Positions 51,795-60,580 of a stretch of 64,000 bases of DNA are shown in pieces. Origin of the DNA: Brevibacterium sp. S22 (GTDB lineage: Bacteria > Actinomycetota > Actinomycetes > Actinomycetales > Brevibacteriaceae); assembly GCF_004745485.1 (NCBI RefSeq), contig NZ_RHFG01000011.1, positions 62,001 through 126,000 on the forward strand, in the 5' to 3' direction. The position numbers were made by a program, and so were the translations under genes. Every line of letters starts with the position of its first letter. Position 1 is the first letter of the stretch. The notes beneath the pieces are model-generated. The model was given only the letters and a program-made list of their open reading frames with translations. It had not been told where the DNA came from and did not search any database.

Positions 51795-52838
51795 TCAGAG
51801 GTGGGCCTCCGGGGCGTTCTGCACATAGTCGGCCACGGTGTCGTTCTTGAACGCGTCGCGGACCTTCTTCAGCTCCTCCTCGTCGACGTTGACGATCGAC
51901 TGACCGTCCGGGGAGGTGCCGACGCCGGCGACGGGAGCGGTGAAGAACTCGATGTCGCCGGGGCGGACGTCGCGCATGTTGAACGCGGTCGATGAGATGT
52001 ACTTCGCGTCCAGCCCCGAGTCGACGTACATGTACGGCGCGAAGTTCTTGACCATGTCCTGGATCTTCTTCGGGTTCGACAGAGTGTCGGCCGAGATCAT
52101 CTCGTTCGTCAGCCCGCGGATGAACGCCTGCTGATTGCGCGCACGCTGGAAGTCGCCGTCCTGGAACTGCTTGCGTTCACGCACGAAGGTCAGCGCCTGA
52201 TCGCCGTCGAGGACGTTCTCGCCCTGGGTGAAGGAGTAGCCGTTCTTCTCGAACGCCTGTTCGGAGTTCACGGTCACCCCGCCGAGGCTGTCGGTCAGCG
52301 CCTTGAATCCTTCGAAGTCGATGATCGCCACGTGATCGAGTTCGGTGCCGATGAAGTCCGAGACCGTCGACACTGCCAGCGGCAGACCGCCGTAGGACAG
52401 GGCCGCATTGATCTTCGCCTTGCCGTGGCCGTCGATGTCGACATAGGTGTCACGCGGGATCGACATGATCTGCACGTTGCCACCGTCCTCGGGCAGGTGC
52501 ATGACCATGATCGTGTCCGAGCGCAGTCCACGGGAATCGTTGACATCGACATCGCTCATCGACTCATCCGAGCCCAGCAGCAGGATGTTCGTGCCGTCGC
52601 CTTCCTTGCCGCCGGCGCTGTCCTTGCCGAAGACCTGCTCATCACTGAGCTGGTTCGCGTTGTTGTCGAACGACCGGCCGACGTTCCAGACGTAGAGTCC
52701 GATGCCGAGCACGCCGAGGATGACGATGATCAGCAGCACGACGAGGACCTTGCGCCACACGCGCTTCTTCTTGCGCGGGCGCTGCTGTTCCTCGTTCTGG
52801 TGGTCGAAGAGATCGTCGAAGGTGGTGTTGTCCGTCAT
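51795..52838 (-). CDS. LytR-CpsA-Psr (LCP) family phosphotransferase
   Basis: A 347-aa type II membrane protein. A basic stretch RPRKKKRVWRK precedes one membrane helix (about 30-52). The LCP domain has NILLLGSDE, RGLRSDTIMVMHL, MSIPRDTYVDI, KINAALSYGG and FVRERKQFQDGDFQRARNQQ, with the Arg/Asp residues that bind the lipid-linked donor pyrophosphate. LCP proteins ligate teichoic acid, arabinogalactan or capsule to peptidoglycan. Start 52838 follows a GGAGT motif; the longer frame upstream is unlikely. Confidence 0.9.
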   Translation of the reverse strand: MTDNTTFDDLFDHQNEEQQRPRKKKRVWRKVLVVLLIIVILGVLGIGLYVWNVGRSFDNNANQLSDEQVFGKDSAGGKEGDGTNILLLGSDESMSDVDVNDSRGLRSDTIMVMHLPEDGGNVQIMSIPRDTYVDIDGHGKAKINAALSYGGLPLAVSTVSDFIGTELDHVAIIDFEGFKALTDSLGGVTVNSEQAFEKNGYSFTQGENVLDGDQALTFVRERKQFQDGDFQRARNQQAFIRGLTNEMISADTLSNPKKIQDMVKNFAPYMYVDSGLDAKYISSTAFNMRDVRPGDIEFFTAPVAGVGTSPDGQSIVNVDEEELKKVRDAFKNDTVADYVQNAPEAHL

Positions 52839-53149
52839 CGGCACTCCGGGGTTTGTGCGGTCGGCGCCAGGCGCCGCGGAAAGTGGGCAATCCCGCTCAT
52901 TGTATAGCGACCGGGGTGACCGATTTCTCAGCCGCGCGCTGGGCCATGCTCGCAAGGGCGGGGACGAGCGGGCGGCCGGGGCCGCCTCGGCGAGGTGTTC
53001 TGCCTTGTCAGACGTTGTGATGCCTGATTTCGACTGGGCTGACTGGGACTGATGCCGGTTCGTGACCCGCCGATGATTTCCGACGCCGAGGTGAGGGGAC
53101 TCACCAGTAATAACGCGGGGTTCGTCTGGCTGTGATCCGGGGCGCTCGG

Positions 53150-53161
53150 TAGACTTTCCTG
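53150..53161 (+). promoter_or_regulatory. Probable -10 element of a leaderless transcript
   Basis: TAGACT at 53150-53155 ends 6 nt before the GTG start of the MFS gene and there is no ribosome site, the typical arrangement for leaderless actinobacterial mRNAs. The 323-bp gap back to 52838 holds no recognised gene. Confidence 0.5.
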
Positions 53162-54403
53162 GTGTTCAACAACTATCGGGAAATTCTGTCTCTTCCCGGT
53201 GCTCTCAAGTTCTCTTTGGCCGGTCTCATCGCACGCATGCCCATCGCCGTGCTGGGTCTGGGCATCGTCCTCTTCATCCAGGGCGTGACCGGATCGTACG
53301 GCATGGCGGGAATCGTCTCCGCCGTGTACATGATCGTCCAGGCACTTGCCGGCCCGGGGATCGCTCGCCTCGTCGACCGCCTCGGTCAGGCGAGGGTCAT
53401 GGTGCCCATCGTCATCACCCACCTCATCGCGTTGGCCCTGCTCATCGTGTCAGTGTACGAGGAATGGTGGACGGGATTCGTCTTCGTCTTCGTCGGCATC
53501 GGCGGTGCCACCGTCGGCTCCGTCGGTTCGCTGGTGCGTTCGCGCTGGTCGCATATCGTCGATACTCCGAAGAAGCTGCAGACCGCGTTCTCGTGGGAGT
53601 CGGTCGCCGATGAGCTGATGTTCGTCTCCGGGCCGGTGCTGGCTACGGTGCTCGCCACAGCCGTGTGGCCGCCTGCCGGGATCATCCTCTCGATGATCAC
53701 CGTCGGCGTGGGTTCGCTGCTGCTCTACATCCAGAAGGCGACCGAACCCCCGCCGGTGGAGCGGTCCACCGAGGCGAAGGGGCACGTGTTCTCGAACCCG
53801 GGCATCTTCGCGATCATCATCGTCAACATCTTCCTCGGGGTGAACTTCGGTGCCATCGACGTCATCGCCGTCGCGTTCGCCGACGAGCTCGGAGTGAAGT
53901 CGTCGGCCGGTATTCTGCTGTCGTGCCTGGCCCTGGGCTCGCTGGTGTCCGGTGCCCTGTACGGGGCCCGGAACTGGCAGGCCGCTGTCCACCATCGCTT
54001 CGGCGTGGCCGTGTCGGCCTTGGCCGTGGGCGCCTGCCTGATGCTGCTGGCGAACTCGATGGTCACCTACGGAATCATTCTAATCGTCGTCGGTTCCGCG
54101 ATCGCCCCGAGCCTCATCGGCGCGAATTCGGTCATCAAGCAGTTGGCTCCCCCGCGCAGGCTCACCGAGGCGTTCGCCTGGTTGGGCACCTCGCTGGGCT
54201 TCGGCGTCGCCTTCGGATCGGCCGTCGCCGGCAACATCATCGACGCCTTCGATGCGAAGACCGCGATGCTCCTGCCTGCTGGCTGTGCCGTGCTGGGTGC
54301 TGTGATTGCCCTGTCGCTGCTCAAGCTGCTCAACCCCAAGCGGTCGAGCCACGAAGCCCGTCTGGAGAAGGACCGCCGACGCGTGAAGGTTGTGGAGTCG
54401 TAA
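53162..54403 (+). CDS. MFS transporter
   Basis: A 413-aa, twelve-helix major-facilitator protein. RLVDRLGQARVMV stands at the loop 2-3 position and RSRWSHIVDTPKKLQTAFSWES between helices 4 and 5 (quoted in part), which I have seen in uncharacterised actinobacterial MFS proteins. The tail is basic (RLEKDRRRVKVVES). Its last 20 bp plus following bases are duplicated immediately downstream (54438-54483). Substrate unknown. Confidence 0.8.
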   Translation: MFNNYREILSLPGALKFSLAGLIARMPIAVLGLGIVLFIQGVTGSYGMAGIVSAVYMIVQALAGPGIARLVDRLGQARVMVPIVITHLIALALLIVSVYEEWWTGFVFVFVGIGGATVGSVGSLVRSRWSHIVDTPKKLQTAFSWESVADELMFVSGPVLATVLATAVWPPAGIILSMITVGVGSLLLYIQKATEPPPVERSTEAKGHVFSNPGIFAIIIVNIFLGVNFGAIDVIAVAFADELGVKSSAGILLSCLALGSLVSGALYGARNWQAAVHHRFGVAVSALAVGACLMLLANSMVTYGIILIVVGSAIAPSLIGANSVIKQLAPPRRLTEAFAWLGTSLGFGVAFGSAVAGNIIDAFDAKTAMLLPAGCAVLGAVIALSLLKLLNPKRSSHEARLEKDRRRVKVVES

Positions 54404-54483
54404 GAGGGCGCCGGGGCTCGCTGGCGTCGGGCAGCGGGCGTGAAGGTTGTGGAGTAGGGGCGCCGGCGCTCGCTGGGGTCGGC
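54381..54483. repeat. Tandem duplication of the MFS gene 3' end
   Basis: GCGTGAAGGTTGTGGAGT and about 30 further bases (54381-54430) recur at 54438-54483 with a few differences and a 4-bp gap; the period is 57 bp. The copy starts inside the MFS coding end and lies next to the accessory region with the broken Abi gene. Confidence 0.8.
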
Positions 54484-54510
54484 TGCAGCTCAGGCTCAGT
54501 CTCAGGCGCG

Positions 54511-54590
54511 GCATCCTTCACCGTCAGCGCGACACCCTCGCGCTAGCCGCATACCGCACCATTCCTTGCGCATCCATCACCGTCAGCGCG
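54511..54590. repeat. Two copies of a dispersed short repeat
   Basis: GCATCC(T/A)TCACCGTCAGCGC occurs at 54511-54531 and 54570-54590. Related copies appear at 56620-56634, 56649-56669, 56719-56739 and 56759-56779, on the far side of the accessory block 54745-56596. Confidence 0.7.
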
Positions 54591-54618
54591 AAAACACCCC
54601 GTTCGGGCGGGGTGTTTT
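54591..54618. terminator. Hairpin terminator
   Basis: AAAACACCCCG pairs with CGGGGTGTTTT around loop TTCGGG; the A-run/U-run at the stem base makes it functional in both directions. It lies between the MFS gene and the broken Abi gene. Confidence 0.85.
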
Positions 54619-54744
54619 GCCGTTTGCAGTGGGGGATGCATGCGGGATCCATGTTCATTGCGCCGCTCATCCTTCCTCCGCACCGATCAATGTGTGCTCC
54701 CATAGAGCCCAAACACCCCTCCTCACGGAGAATGGCCCTCGAAG

Positions 54745-55381
54745 TCAGATCGGAGGTCGGCGAGCCAGAACTCCTGGAACTCGCGAGAGATCACGAAGCA
54801 TCCGCTCCGCCCTATCGTCGACGTACTTGGCAATCAGATAGATGTCCGCCAAGTACTGTTCCGGAAACTTCTGAAAAACGGGCTCATGATGCGCCACTCG
54901 ATTACGCAGGTCATTTACCCGAGTGGCCGCTTCTTCCAAATCGGCACGACTGCGAAGGTGCCGCGGGACTCCCGAGAACCCAGGAGCGATTTTGGGCCAG
55001 ATCGTTGATGAGTAGTGGACTCCGAGCAGATACCGCCAGAAGCCGAATGAAAATTCCGCAATCACCTTGCCCGGCTTTTCGGGAACACTTCCATTCCTCG
55101 TTGCGCGGCGGATTGCGACCGTGATGTCTCTTTGAGCGCGCCGGGTGAACGGAAATTGGGGATCGATGTACCCATCGGCCGTCGTTGCTCAAAGGCGCTA
55201 GTCGGCCGTGAAAAACATTCCTGAGTAGGATCTCTGCGTGCCCTGAGATCTCGAAATATGCCGAGCTGAGTTCGGCGTTCCAAAGATAGAGCGCACTCGT
55301 CGGTTCTCTCTCTTGGGCGTATCGCGAGAGCCTATCCGCACTAACCCACTCCCGGAGGAGCGACTCTTCCGGCAGATACAT
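54745..55381 (-). pseudogene. Frameshifted Abi-family HEPN gene
   Basis: The N-terminal part (55381 to about 55180) reads LYLWNAELSSAYFEISGHAEILLRN, similar to the intact Abi protein at 19271-20338. The frame then shifts near 55160-55200 and continues in another frame as YIDPQFPFTRRAQRDI, FSFGFWRYLL and DLRNRVAHHEP, the HEPN RNxxxH motif. The product would lack the second domain of the other protein. A single frameshift breaks it; programmed frameshifting or sequencing error cannot be excluded. Low GC against its flanks. Confidence 0.72.
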
Positions 55382-55811
55382 TCAGCCTCCTCACTGAAGC
55401 AATGTGTTAAACTTCATCGCGAAAGCCCCGGAATGATCCCTGATCTGAAAGATTGATCAAATCACCGGGGCTACTGATTTTCTGAGACAACCCTGAAGTC
55501 GCTCCCTCGCCCGGCACTCCCGCATCTTCACCACTTCACACTCAACGTACTTAGCCACAGAACACCGCGTTGCAACGGGGTGCTTTCGCCTTGATGGTGC
55601 GGTATGTACAAACCTGTCTCTGGCCCGCCGCACGGGTCGGCCGCCACACACCGCCGCCCACTCAACGAGCATCTCCCTCCCCACCGCACATCACGCCTTG
55701 GTTATCCGCGAAACCGCGGGACCACCTCGGCGGTGTCAAAGATCATTGACATACTTATGTCAAACATGCTTTACTTTTGGATGTAAAGATAAGTTGACAT
55801 CAAGGAGCCAC
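55382..55811. other. Intergenic region with hairpin and promoter of the XRE/membrane pair
   Basis: No gene recognised. AGCCCCGG (55425-55432) and CCGGGGCT (55466-55473) form the base of a hairpin enclosing GATC-containing inner repeats. The region ends with the operator/promoter at 55746-55777. Confidence 0.55.
55746..55777 (+). promoter_or_regulatory. Operator overlapping the promoter of the XRE gene
   Basis: TTGACATACTTATGTCAA (55746-55763) is a perfect 8-2-8 palindrome whose left arm is a consensus -35; TTTACT at 55770-55775 could be the -10 (18-bp spacing). A further TTGACAT half-site is at 55794-55800. The layout implies autorepression by the XRE protein. Confidence 0.65.
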
Positions 55812-56024
55812 ATGGAAGTTCAGACCTCGGACCTCAAACAGGTTCGCAAGGCCGCTGGGCTCACCCAGGCCCAGCTCGCACAACTCACCGGTGTCTCGCG
55901 ACAGACGATCATCGCGACCGAGCGCGGTGACTACGCACCGAGCGTCTATCTGGCGCTGCGCATCGCCCGCGCACTCGAGACCGCCGTGGAAGAGATCTTC
56001 TCGCTGAAGGAGGAATCACAATGA
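55812..56024 (+). CDS. Small XRE-family HTH regulator
   Basis: A 70-aa protein that is almost only a Cro/CI HTH (LKQVRKAAGLTQAQLAQ, SRQTIIATERGDYAPS). AAGGAG lies just before the ATG. It overlaps the membrane-protein gene by ATGA. Such minimal XRE proteins paired with a membrane protein are widespread; the regulator normally controls its own operon. Confidence 0.88.
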   Translation: MEVQTSDLKQVRKAAGLTQAQLAQLTGVSRQTIIATERGDYAPSVYLALRIARALETAVEEIFSLKEESQ

Positions 56025-56596
56025 ACAGCACGAGCGACAAGAAGAAGCCCAGCAACGAACTCGCCAACCGGATCGCCGGCTTCAACGACCCTTCGATGGG
56101 CGACGAACGCGAACGGGACGTCATCCTGCGCGCCTACACCCTGGGGGCTGTCGTCTCCACTTACGTGTTCTTCGCTCTCGGGCTCATCTTCGCCATCCTC
56201 GGCGCCGGAATCTGGAGCGCGCTCATCGTCCTCGGCTCCATGGTCACCAGCGTTGTCATTTCGGCATATTGCAATCGCGAAAACGTGGATTTTTCGATGG
56301 CCATGGCTCGCGTTTCGCCGAGGCGGCTGATCATCGGCAACATCGTGGGCGCCGTATTTGCCATCGTCTGGGTTGGCGCAATCTTCTTCCACATGAGCGA
56401 GGGGTATCCGCTCATCGATGCCGGCATGGGAGCAAGCACTACTCTCGGCGTCTCAGTCAGCGCGTACAGCATTGTGTTGGGTGCACCCTTCGGTTTCATC
56501 ACGGCGCTCACCCTGATGACGATCTCGCGTGTTCGCAAGATCAAGCAGGCCCGCGCCGAGGCGGCCGCCGTCGCAGAGATCGAAGACGAGGACTGA
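56021..56596 (+). CDS. Four-helix membrane protein paired with the XRE regulator
   Basis: A 191-aa protein with a polar N-terminus (about 35 residues), four hydrophobic helices (about 40-62, 66-84, 105-125 and 143-165) and a charged Ala/Glu-rich tail. It recalls DUF2178-type partners of small HTH proteins, but I am not certain. GGAGG in the upstream gene serves as its ribosome site, and the ATGA overlap couples the two. Function unknown; possible sensing of membrane state or peptides. Confidence 0.7.
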   Translation: MNSTSDKKKPSNELANRIAGFNDPSMGDERERDVILRAYTLGAVVSTYVFFALGLIFAILGAGIWSALIVLGSMVTSVVISAYCNRENVDFSMAMARVSPRRLIIGNIVGAVFAIVWVGAIFFHMSEGYPLIDAGMGASTTLGVSVSAYSIVLGAPFGFITALTLMTISRVRKIKQARAEAAAVAEIEDED

Positions 56597-56619
56597 GGCG
56601 GCACGCTGGGCCGCCGACG

Positions 56620-56779
56620 GCATCCGTCACCCACGTGTAGGGCCGTCAGCATCCATCACCGTGAGCGCGTCGACGCACCGGATCTCAGCTGCGGAGCCCC
56701 CAGCAGGCGGCATCGGCAGCATCTGTCACCGCTAGTGAGTGATCGCACCGTTGGTGATGCATCCACCACCGTTAGCGGC
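56620..56779. repeat. Cluster of the dispersed short repeat
   Basis: Four degenerate copies of GCATCCATCACCGTCAGCGC at 56620, 56649, 56719 and 56759, spaced 29-70 bp. The last runs into the long hairpin at 56769-56818. The same repeat occurs at 54511-54590. Confidence 0.65.
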
Positions 56780-56818
56780 ACACCACCCCGTTGCAGCGGG
56801 GTGGTGTGCCGCTAACGG
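56769..56818. terminator. Very strong bidirectional hairpin
   Basis: A 22-bp perfect stem (arms 56769-56790 and 56797-56818) with loop TTGCAG, between the convergent XRE/membrane pair and dld. No U-tract is needed at this stability. Confidence 0.8.
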
Positions 56819-56857
56819 GGTTGGGTGCTGCGCCGGGCGCGCCAGAGGTTCCGACTC

Positions 56858-58567
56858 TCAGACCCAGTTCTTCCTCGGAGAGGTCTCGCCCACGCCCGGG
56901 TTGAAGACGTTGCCGGGGTCGAGTTCCTTGAAGTGGGCTTCCATCTCCGGCGGCACAGGGTAGAGCCGCCCATAGTTGTGCTCGGCAGGTACGGCGGCAC
57001 CGCGGGCTTCGAGCAGCTCGGTCATCTGCTTCTTCAGCGCCACCGTGTCCACACCCTTCTTCGCCACATGGTCCTGGTGGAAGACGTGGCAGAAGAAGTG
57101 CCCGTAGTAGGAGCTGATGTGCAGCTGGTCGGCGATCTCGTCCGGCAGCACTTCAAGCCAGTCCTCATCGTCACGACGCAGAGCCACGTCGAAGGTGATC
57201 ATGTCCGAAGAGTCTTCGCGGTTGAGGTTGAAGTACCGAGTCGCAGCACTCGCCGCTCCGAAACGGTGCAGCATCGCGGACTGAGCCTCATCGGCACTGC
57301 ACACGAAATAATCGCCGTCGTGGGCCGCCTCGGCGAAGAACTCGTCGAGGAATGCGCCCATCCGGTCCTTCTCCTCGCCGCTGACGACGAGCAGCAGGTG
57401 GTGTTCGAACCGGTCGCGGTACTCAAGCATGCGCTTCGGCAGCTGTTGCGGGAGCAGGCCGAACGCGTTCTGCGCGATCGTGTCGGCGACGGTCTCACCG
57501 AAGAACGGCAGCTTCGCGAACACCCCGTTGGCCCAGTTCTTCAGCGCGAAGAGTCTGATCTGCTCGCGACTGCCGGCATGCTTGATCGAGACGAACGTGT
57601 CCTTGCCATACTTCTCGGCGAGGTCGAATGAGGGCCGGCCCATGTACTCACCCGAGATCGGCAGCGGCATGTCCGAGGTGAGGATTGCGCGACGCAGGTC
57701 TTCGAGTTCGGCCGGACTGTTCGTGCCGACGTAGAAGGTGGTCGCACCTGTCTCCTTCGGGAAGGTGCGGGTGCGCACGGCGAAGACCATGAGCTTGCCG
57801 GCCGAACCGGATGCCTCATACAGGTAATCCGAGTTCGCGTTGAACCGGGCCGGAGAGTCGACGATCCTGCGGACCTGCTCGCCGTATTCGGTCTCCGTCG
57901 TGTCCTCGGGTGCGGGGGTTACTCCGGTCGGATCCCAGTCACCGCGTTGGAGTCTGTCGAGGATCTGGGCAGGGTCATCACCGAGCTCGACGCCGAGGTG
58001 ATTGACCAGCTCGAGGCGCCCCGCCTCGGTGACCCGGGCGAAGATCGCGTGCTTCGTGAATGCCGGTCCTTTGCGGATCTGGGATCCGCCGGAATTGTTC
58101 GCGATCCCGCCGACAACCGAGGCCCCGATCGAGGAGGAGCCGATGACCGAGTGCGGTTCGCGGCCGAGCGGGGCGAGCGCCTCGTCGAGTTCGTACAGAG
58201 TGGATCCGGCCAGGCAGATCGCTTCGCGGGCGTCGTTGATGAGGTGGATCTGGTTGATCCGCAGGGTCGAGATGATGACGATCGGGCGGTCGTAGTCCTG
58301 AGCGCCGGGTCCGGAACCGCCGGTCAGACCGGTGTTGGCCGACTGCGGGATGACGATGAGGTCGTGGTCGACGCAGACCTGCAGTGCCCGCCACATATCG
58401 ACGAGGCTGCCGGGCCGCAGCACAGCGAGCACGTTGCCGCCGCCGAAGCGGTTGCCCTTCGCATAGGGAGCGGTCGCGCGTGCGGAGGTGAGCACATAGC
58501 GGGGGCCCATGATGTCGATGAAGGCACCGACCGCCGGCGCTGGTCTCTGTCGTTGACTTCCGAACAT
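56858..58567 (-). CDS. dld: Quinone-dependent D-lactate dehydrogenase
   Basis: A 569-aa peripheral membrane flavoprotein oxidising D-lactate to pyruvate. The FAD domain shows GNRFGGGNVLAVLRPGSLVDMWR-type sequence, QSANTGLTGGS, LGREPHSVIGSSSIGAS and GGIANNSGGSQIRKGPA (in part), closely following E. coli Dld. The C-terminal membrane-binding domain includes LHISSYYGHFFCHVFHQDH and ends at DPGNVFNPGVGE. I chose ATG 58567 because AGGAG is 9 nt upstream, not the upstream TTG 58597. Confidence 0.93.
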   Translation of the reverse strand: MFGSQRQRPAPAVGAFIDIMGPRYVLTSARATAPYAKGNRFGGGNVLAVLRPGSLVDMWRALQVCVDHDLIVIPQSANTGLTGGSGPGAQDYDRPIVIISTLRINQIHLINDAREAICLAGSTLYELDEALAPLGREPHSVIGSSSIGASVVGGIANNSGGSQIRKGPAFTKHAIFARVTEAGRLELVNHLGVELGDDPAQILDRLQRGDWDPTGVTPAPEDTTETEYGEQVRRIVDSPARFNANSDYLYEASGSAGKLMVFAVRTRTFPKETGATTFYVGTNSPAELEDLRRAILTSDMPLPISGEYMGRPSFDLAEKYGKDTFVSIKHAGSREQIRLFALKNWANGVFAKLPFFGETVADTIAQNAFGLLPQQLPKRMLEYRDRFEHHLLLVVSGEEKDRMGAFLDEFFAEAAHDGDYFVCSADEAQSAMLHRFGAASAATRYFNLNREDSSDMITFDVALRRDDEDWLEVLPDEIADQLHISSYYGHFFCHVFHQDHVAKKGVDTVALKKQMTELLEARGAAVPAEHNYGRLYPVPPEMEAHFKELDPGNVFNPGVGETSPRKNWV

Positions 58568-58654
58568 TGTTGTTAACTCCTCTTGCATCGATGCCAACGT
58601 CGTTCACTCTACAAACTGCGTCTGGGATGGTGCCTGCGCCCTTCCGTTGTTTGT

Positions 58655-59998
58655 TCATGTGTCGCCATCGCCTGACGGGTCATTGTCGGCGCGGCCTTCG
58701 TGCTGACGTTTTTCAGCACGCATCCGATCCCACTCGGACAGACGCTGCGCGATGATGTGCTCGTAACCGTTGCTGGTGGGCCGATACACTTTCTCCGGTG
58801 TCATGCCCTCAGGGAAGTAGTTCGCACCTGAGAAGCCTCCCGGCCTGTCCGGGTCATACTCGTATCCCTCTCCGTAGCCGAGGTTCTTCATCAGCTTCGT
58901 CGGGGCGTTGAGGATATATGCAGGTGGCATCAGAGACCCTGTCTGTTTCGCGAGCTTCTTCGCTGCGTTGAATCCACGGTAGACGGCGATGGACTTCGGT
59001 GCGGTTGCGAGGTAGACGACGGCTTGAGCGATGGCGAGTTCCCCTTCTGGGGAGCCGAGACGTTCGAACACGTCCCATGCCGCCAGCGCCTGTTGGATCG
59101 CTTGTGGGTCGGCAATCGCGATGTCTTCGTTGGCGAATCTGACCAGCCGTCGGGCGACATAGAGGGGATCTTCCCCACCTTCGAGCATGCGCGCCAACCA
59201 ATACAGTGACGCGTCAGGGTCAGAACCGCGCATTGACTTATGCAGTGCGGAGATGAGGTTGTAATGCCCCTCTTGGGCTTTGTCGTAGATCGGTGCGCGC
59301 TGTTGAACCAGTTCGACGAGGCCAGAGGTGTCGAGAGTACCTCTGACAGTTTGGAGTTGCTCGATGAGGTTGAGCAGGTAACGGCCATCACCATCAGCCA
59401 TCGCCACAAGAGCATGTCGTGCCTGCGCATCAAGAGGCAGTTCTCTCTCAGCGGTTTCCTCTGCTCGTGTGATGAGCGTGGTCAGCGCCTCCTCGTCGAG
59501 GCGTTTGAGGACGAAGACCTGGGAGCGGGAGAGCAATGCTGAGTTGAGCTCGAAGCTGGGGTTCTCCGTGGTAGCACCGACGAGCACGACCGTGCCGTCT
59601 TCCACGTAGGGGAGGAAAGAATCCTGCTGGGCGCGGTTGAAACGATGGATCTCGTCAACGAACAGCATCGTGCCCTGGCCGATCTCGCGTCGTTTGGCAG
59701 CTGATTGGAAGACTTTGCGGAGTTCGGCGACTCCGGAGAATGTTGCTGAGACCGATTCGAAGACGAGGTTGGCGCGTTCGGCCAGCAACCGCGCGATGGT
59801 TGTCTTCCCACAACCCGGCGGTCCCCACAGCACCATCGAGACCAGCCTGGACTCAGCGACCATCCGACCGATCGGCGCATCGCCCCCCAGCAGATGATCT
59901 TGCCCGATGACATCACCGAGGGACTTCGGACGCAGACGATCAGCCAGCGGACGGCCCACGTCATCAGGCTCAAACAATGACGGCGCTTCTTGACTCAC
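58655..59998 (-). CDS. rarA: Replication-associated recombination ATPase RarA
   Basis: A 447-aa AAA+ ATPase of the RarA/MgsA/WRNIP1 family acting at stalled forks. LADRLRPKSLGDVIGQDHLLG, Walker A WGPPGCGKTT, Walker B MLFVDEIHRFN, sensor VGATTENPSFELNSALLSR and the C-terminal HYNLISALHKSMRGSDPDA are typical. I chose GTG 59998 because GGAGGT lies 6 nt before it; the upstream frame adds 17 residues without a better site. Confidence 0.93.
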   Translation of the reverse strand: MSQEAPSLFEPDDVGRPLADRLRPKSLGDVIGQDHLLGGDAPIGRMVAESRLVSMVLWGPPGCGKTTIARLLAERANLVFESVSATFSGVAELRKVFQSAAKRREIGQGTMLFVDEIHRFNRAQQDSFLPYVEDGTVVLVGATTENPSFELNSALLSRSQVFVLKRLDEEALTTLITRAEETAERELPLDAQARHALVAMADGDGRYLLNLIEQLQTVRGTLDTSGLVELVQQRAPIYDKAQEGHYNLISALHKSMRGSDPDASLYWLARMLEGGEDPLYVARRLVRFANEDIAIADPQAIQQALAAWDVFERLGSPEGELAIAQAVVYLATAPKSIAVYRGFNAAKKLAKQTGSLMPPAYILNAPTKLMKNLGYGEGYEYDPDRPGGFSGANYFPEGMTPEKVYRPTSNGYEHIIAQRLSEWDRMRAEKRQHEGRADNDPSGDGDT

Positions 59999-60089
59999 AA
60001 TGTCACCTCCAACCCCATAGCTCAGGTTCAATCTTCGCAGTCTCGGCACAACGGTGGTTGTTCACCCGCAGGCAGTAGCGGTTGTGCAA

Positions 60090-60452
60090 TTACGGACGGT
60101 CCTCGAGCGGCACCTGCTCCCAGGCAAGGTCATAGGAGTCTTGGACAAGCTCCTCAACCACTGCGGCGGTGATGCCTGACCCGGATCCGATGGAGATCCA
60201 GTGGTCTTTGTCGAGGTAGTGCCCCCGACTGATCGAATCGTGGTCGCGCCGAAGAGCATCACCGCGGTGGGACTCGACCTTGACAGTGATGATCTCCAGT
60301 TCAGGGTCATCCTCCGTCACGATCAAGAACACCTTCACCGCGACCTTCCACACCTGCAGGTGCTTCGTGAACGGATAGCCGCTGCTGGTGCCGGCCAAGC
60401 CACGGGCAACCTCCCGGGCCCTATCCTGGATGTTCTGGCCGCTGAGACTCAC
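60090..60452 (-). CDS. MmcQ/YjbR-family protein
   Basis: A 120-aa CyaY-like-fold protein: SSGYPFTKHLQVWKVAVKVF, ESHRGDALRR and HWISIGSG. The family is annotated as DNA-binding-like; the biochemical role is unknown. It precedes rarA with a 91-bp gap and is probably transcribed separately. Confidence 0.85.
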   Translation of the reverse strand: MSLSGQNIQDRAREVARGLAGTSSGYPFTKHLQVWKVAVKVFLIVTEDDPELEIITVKVESHRGDALRRDHDSISRGHYLDKDHWISIGSGSGITAAVVEELVQDSYDLAWEQVPLEDRP

Positions 60453-60580
60453 GGCACCTCCTTCGCGAAGGCGGCTGTGGACGGACCGCCTCTCTGAGGA
60501 ACGATACCCGGGGCGACTCGGCTGAGGAAGGGACCGCCAACTGCGACCGCAGCCAGCAGACCCGTCGTCGATGACGCGCC

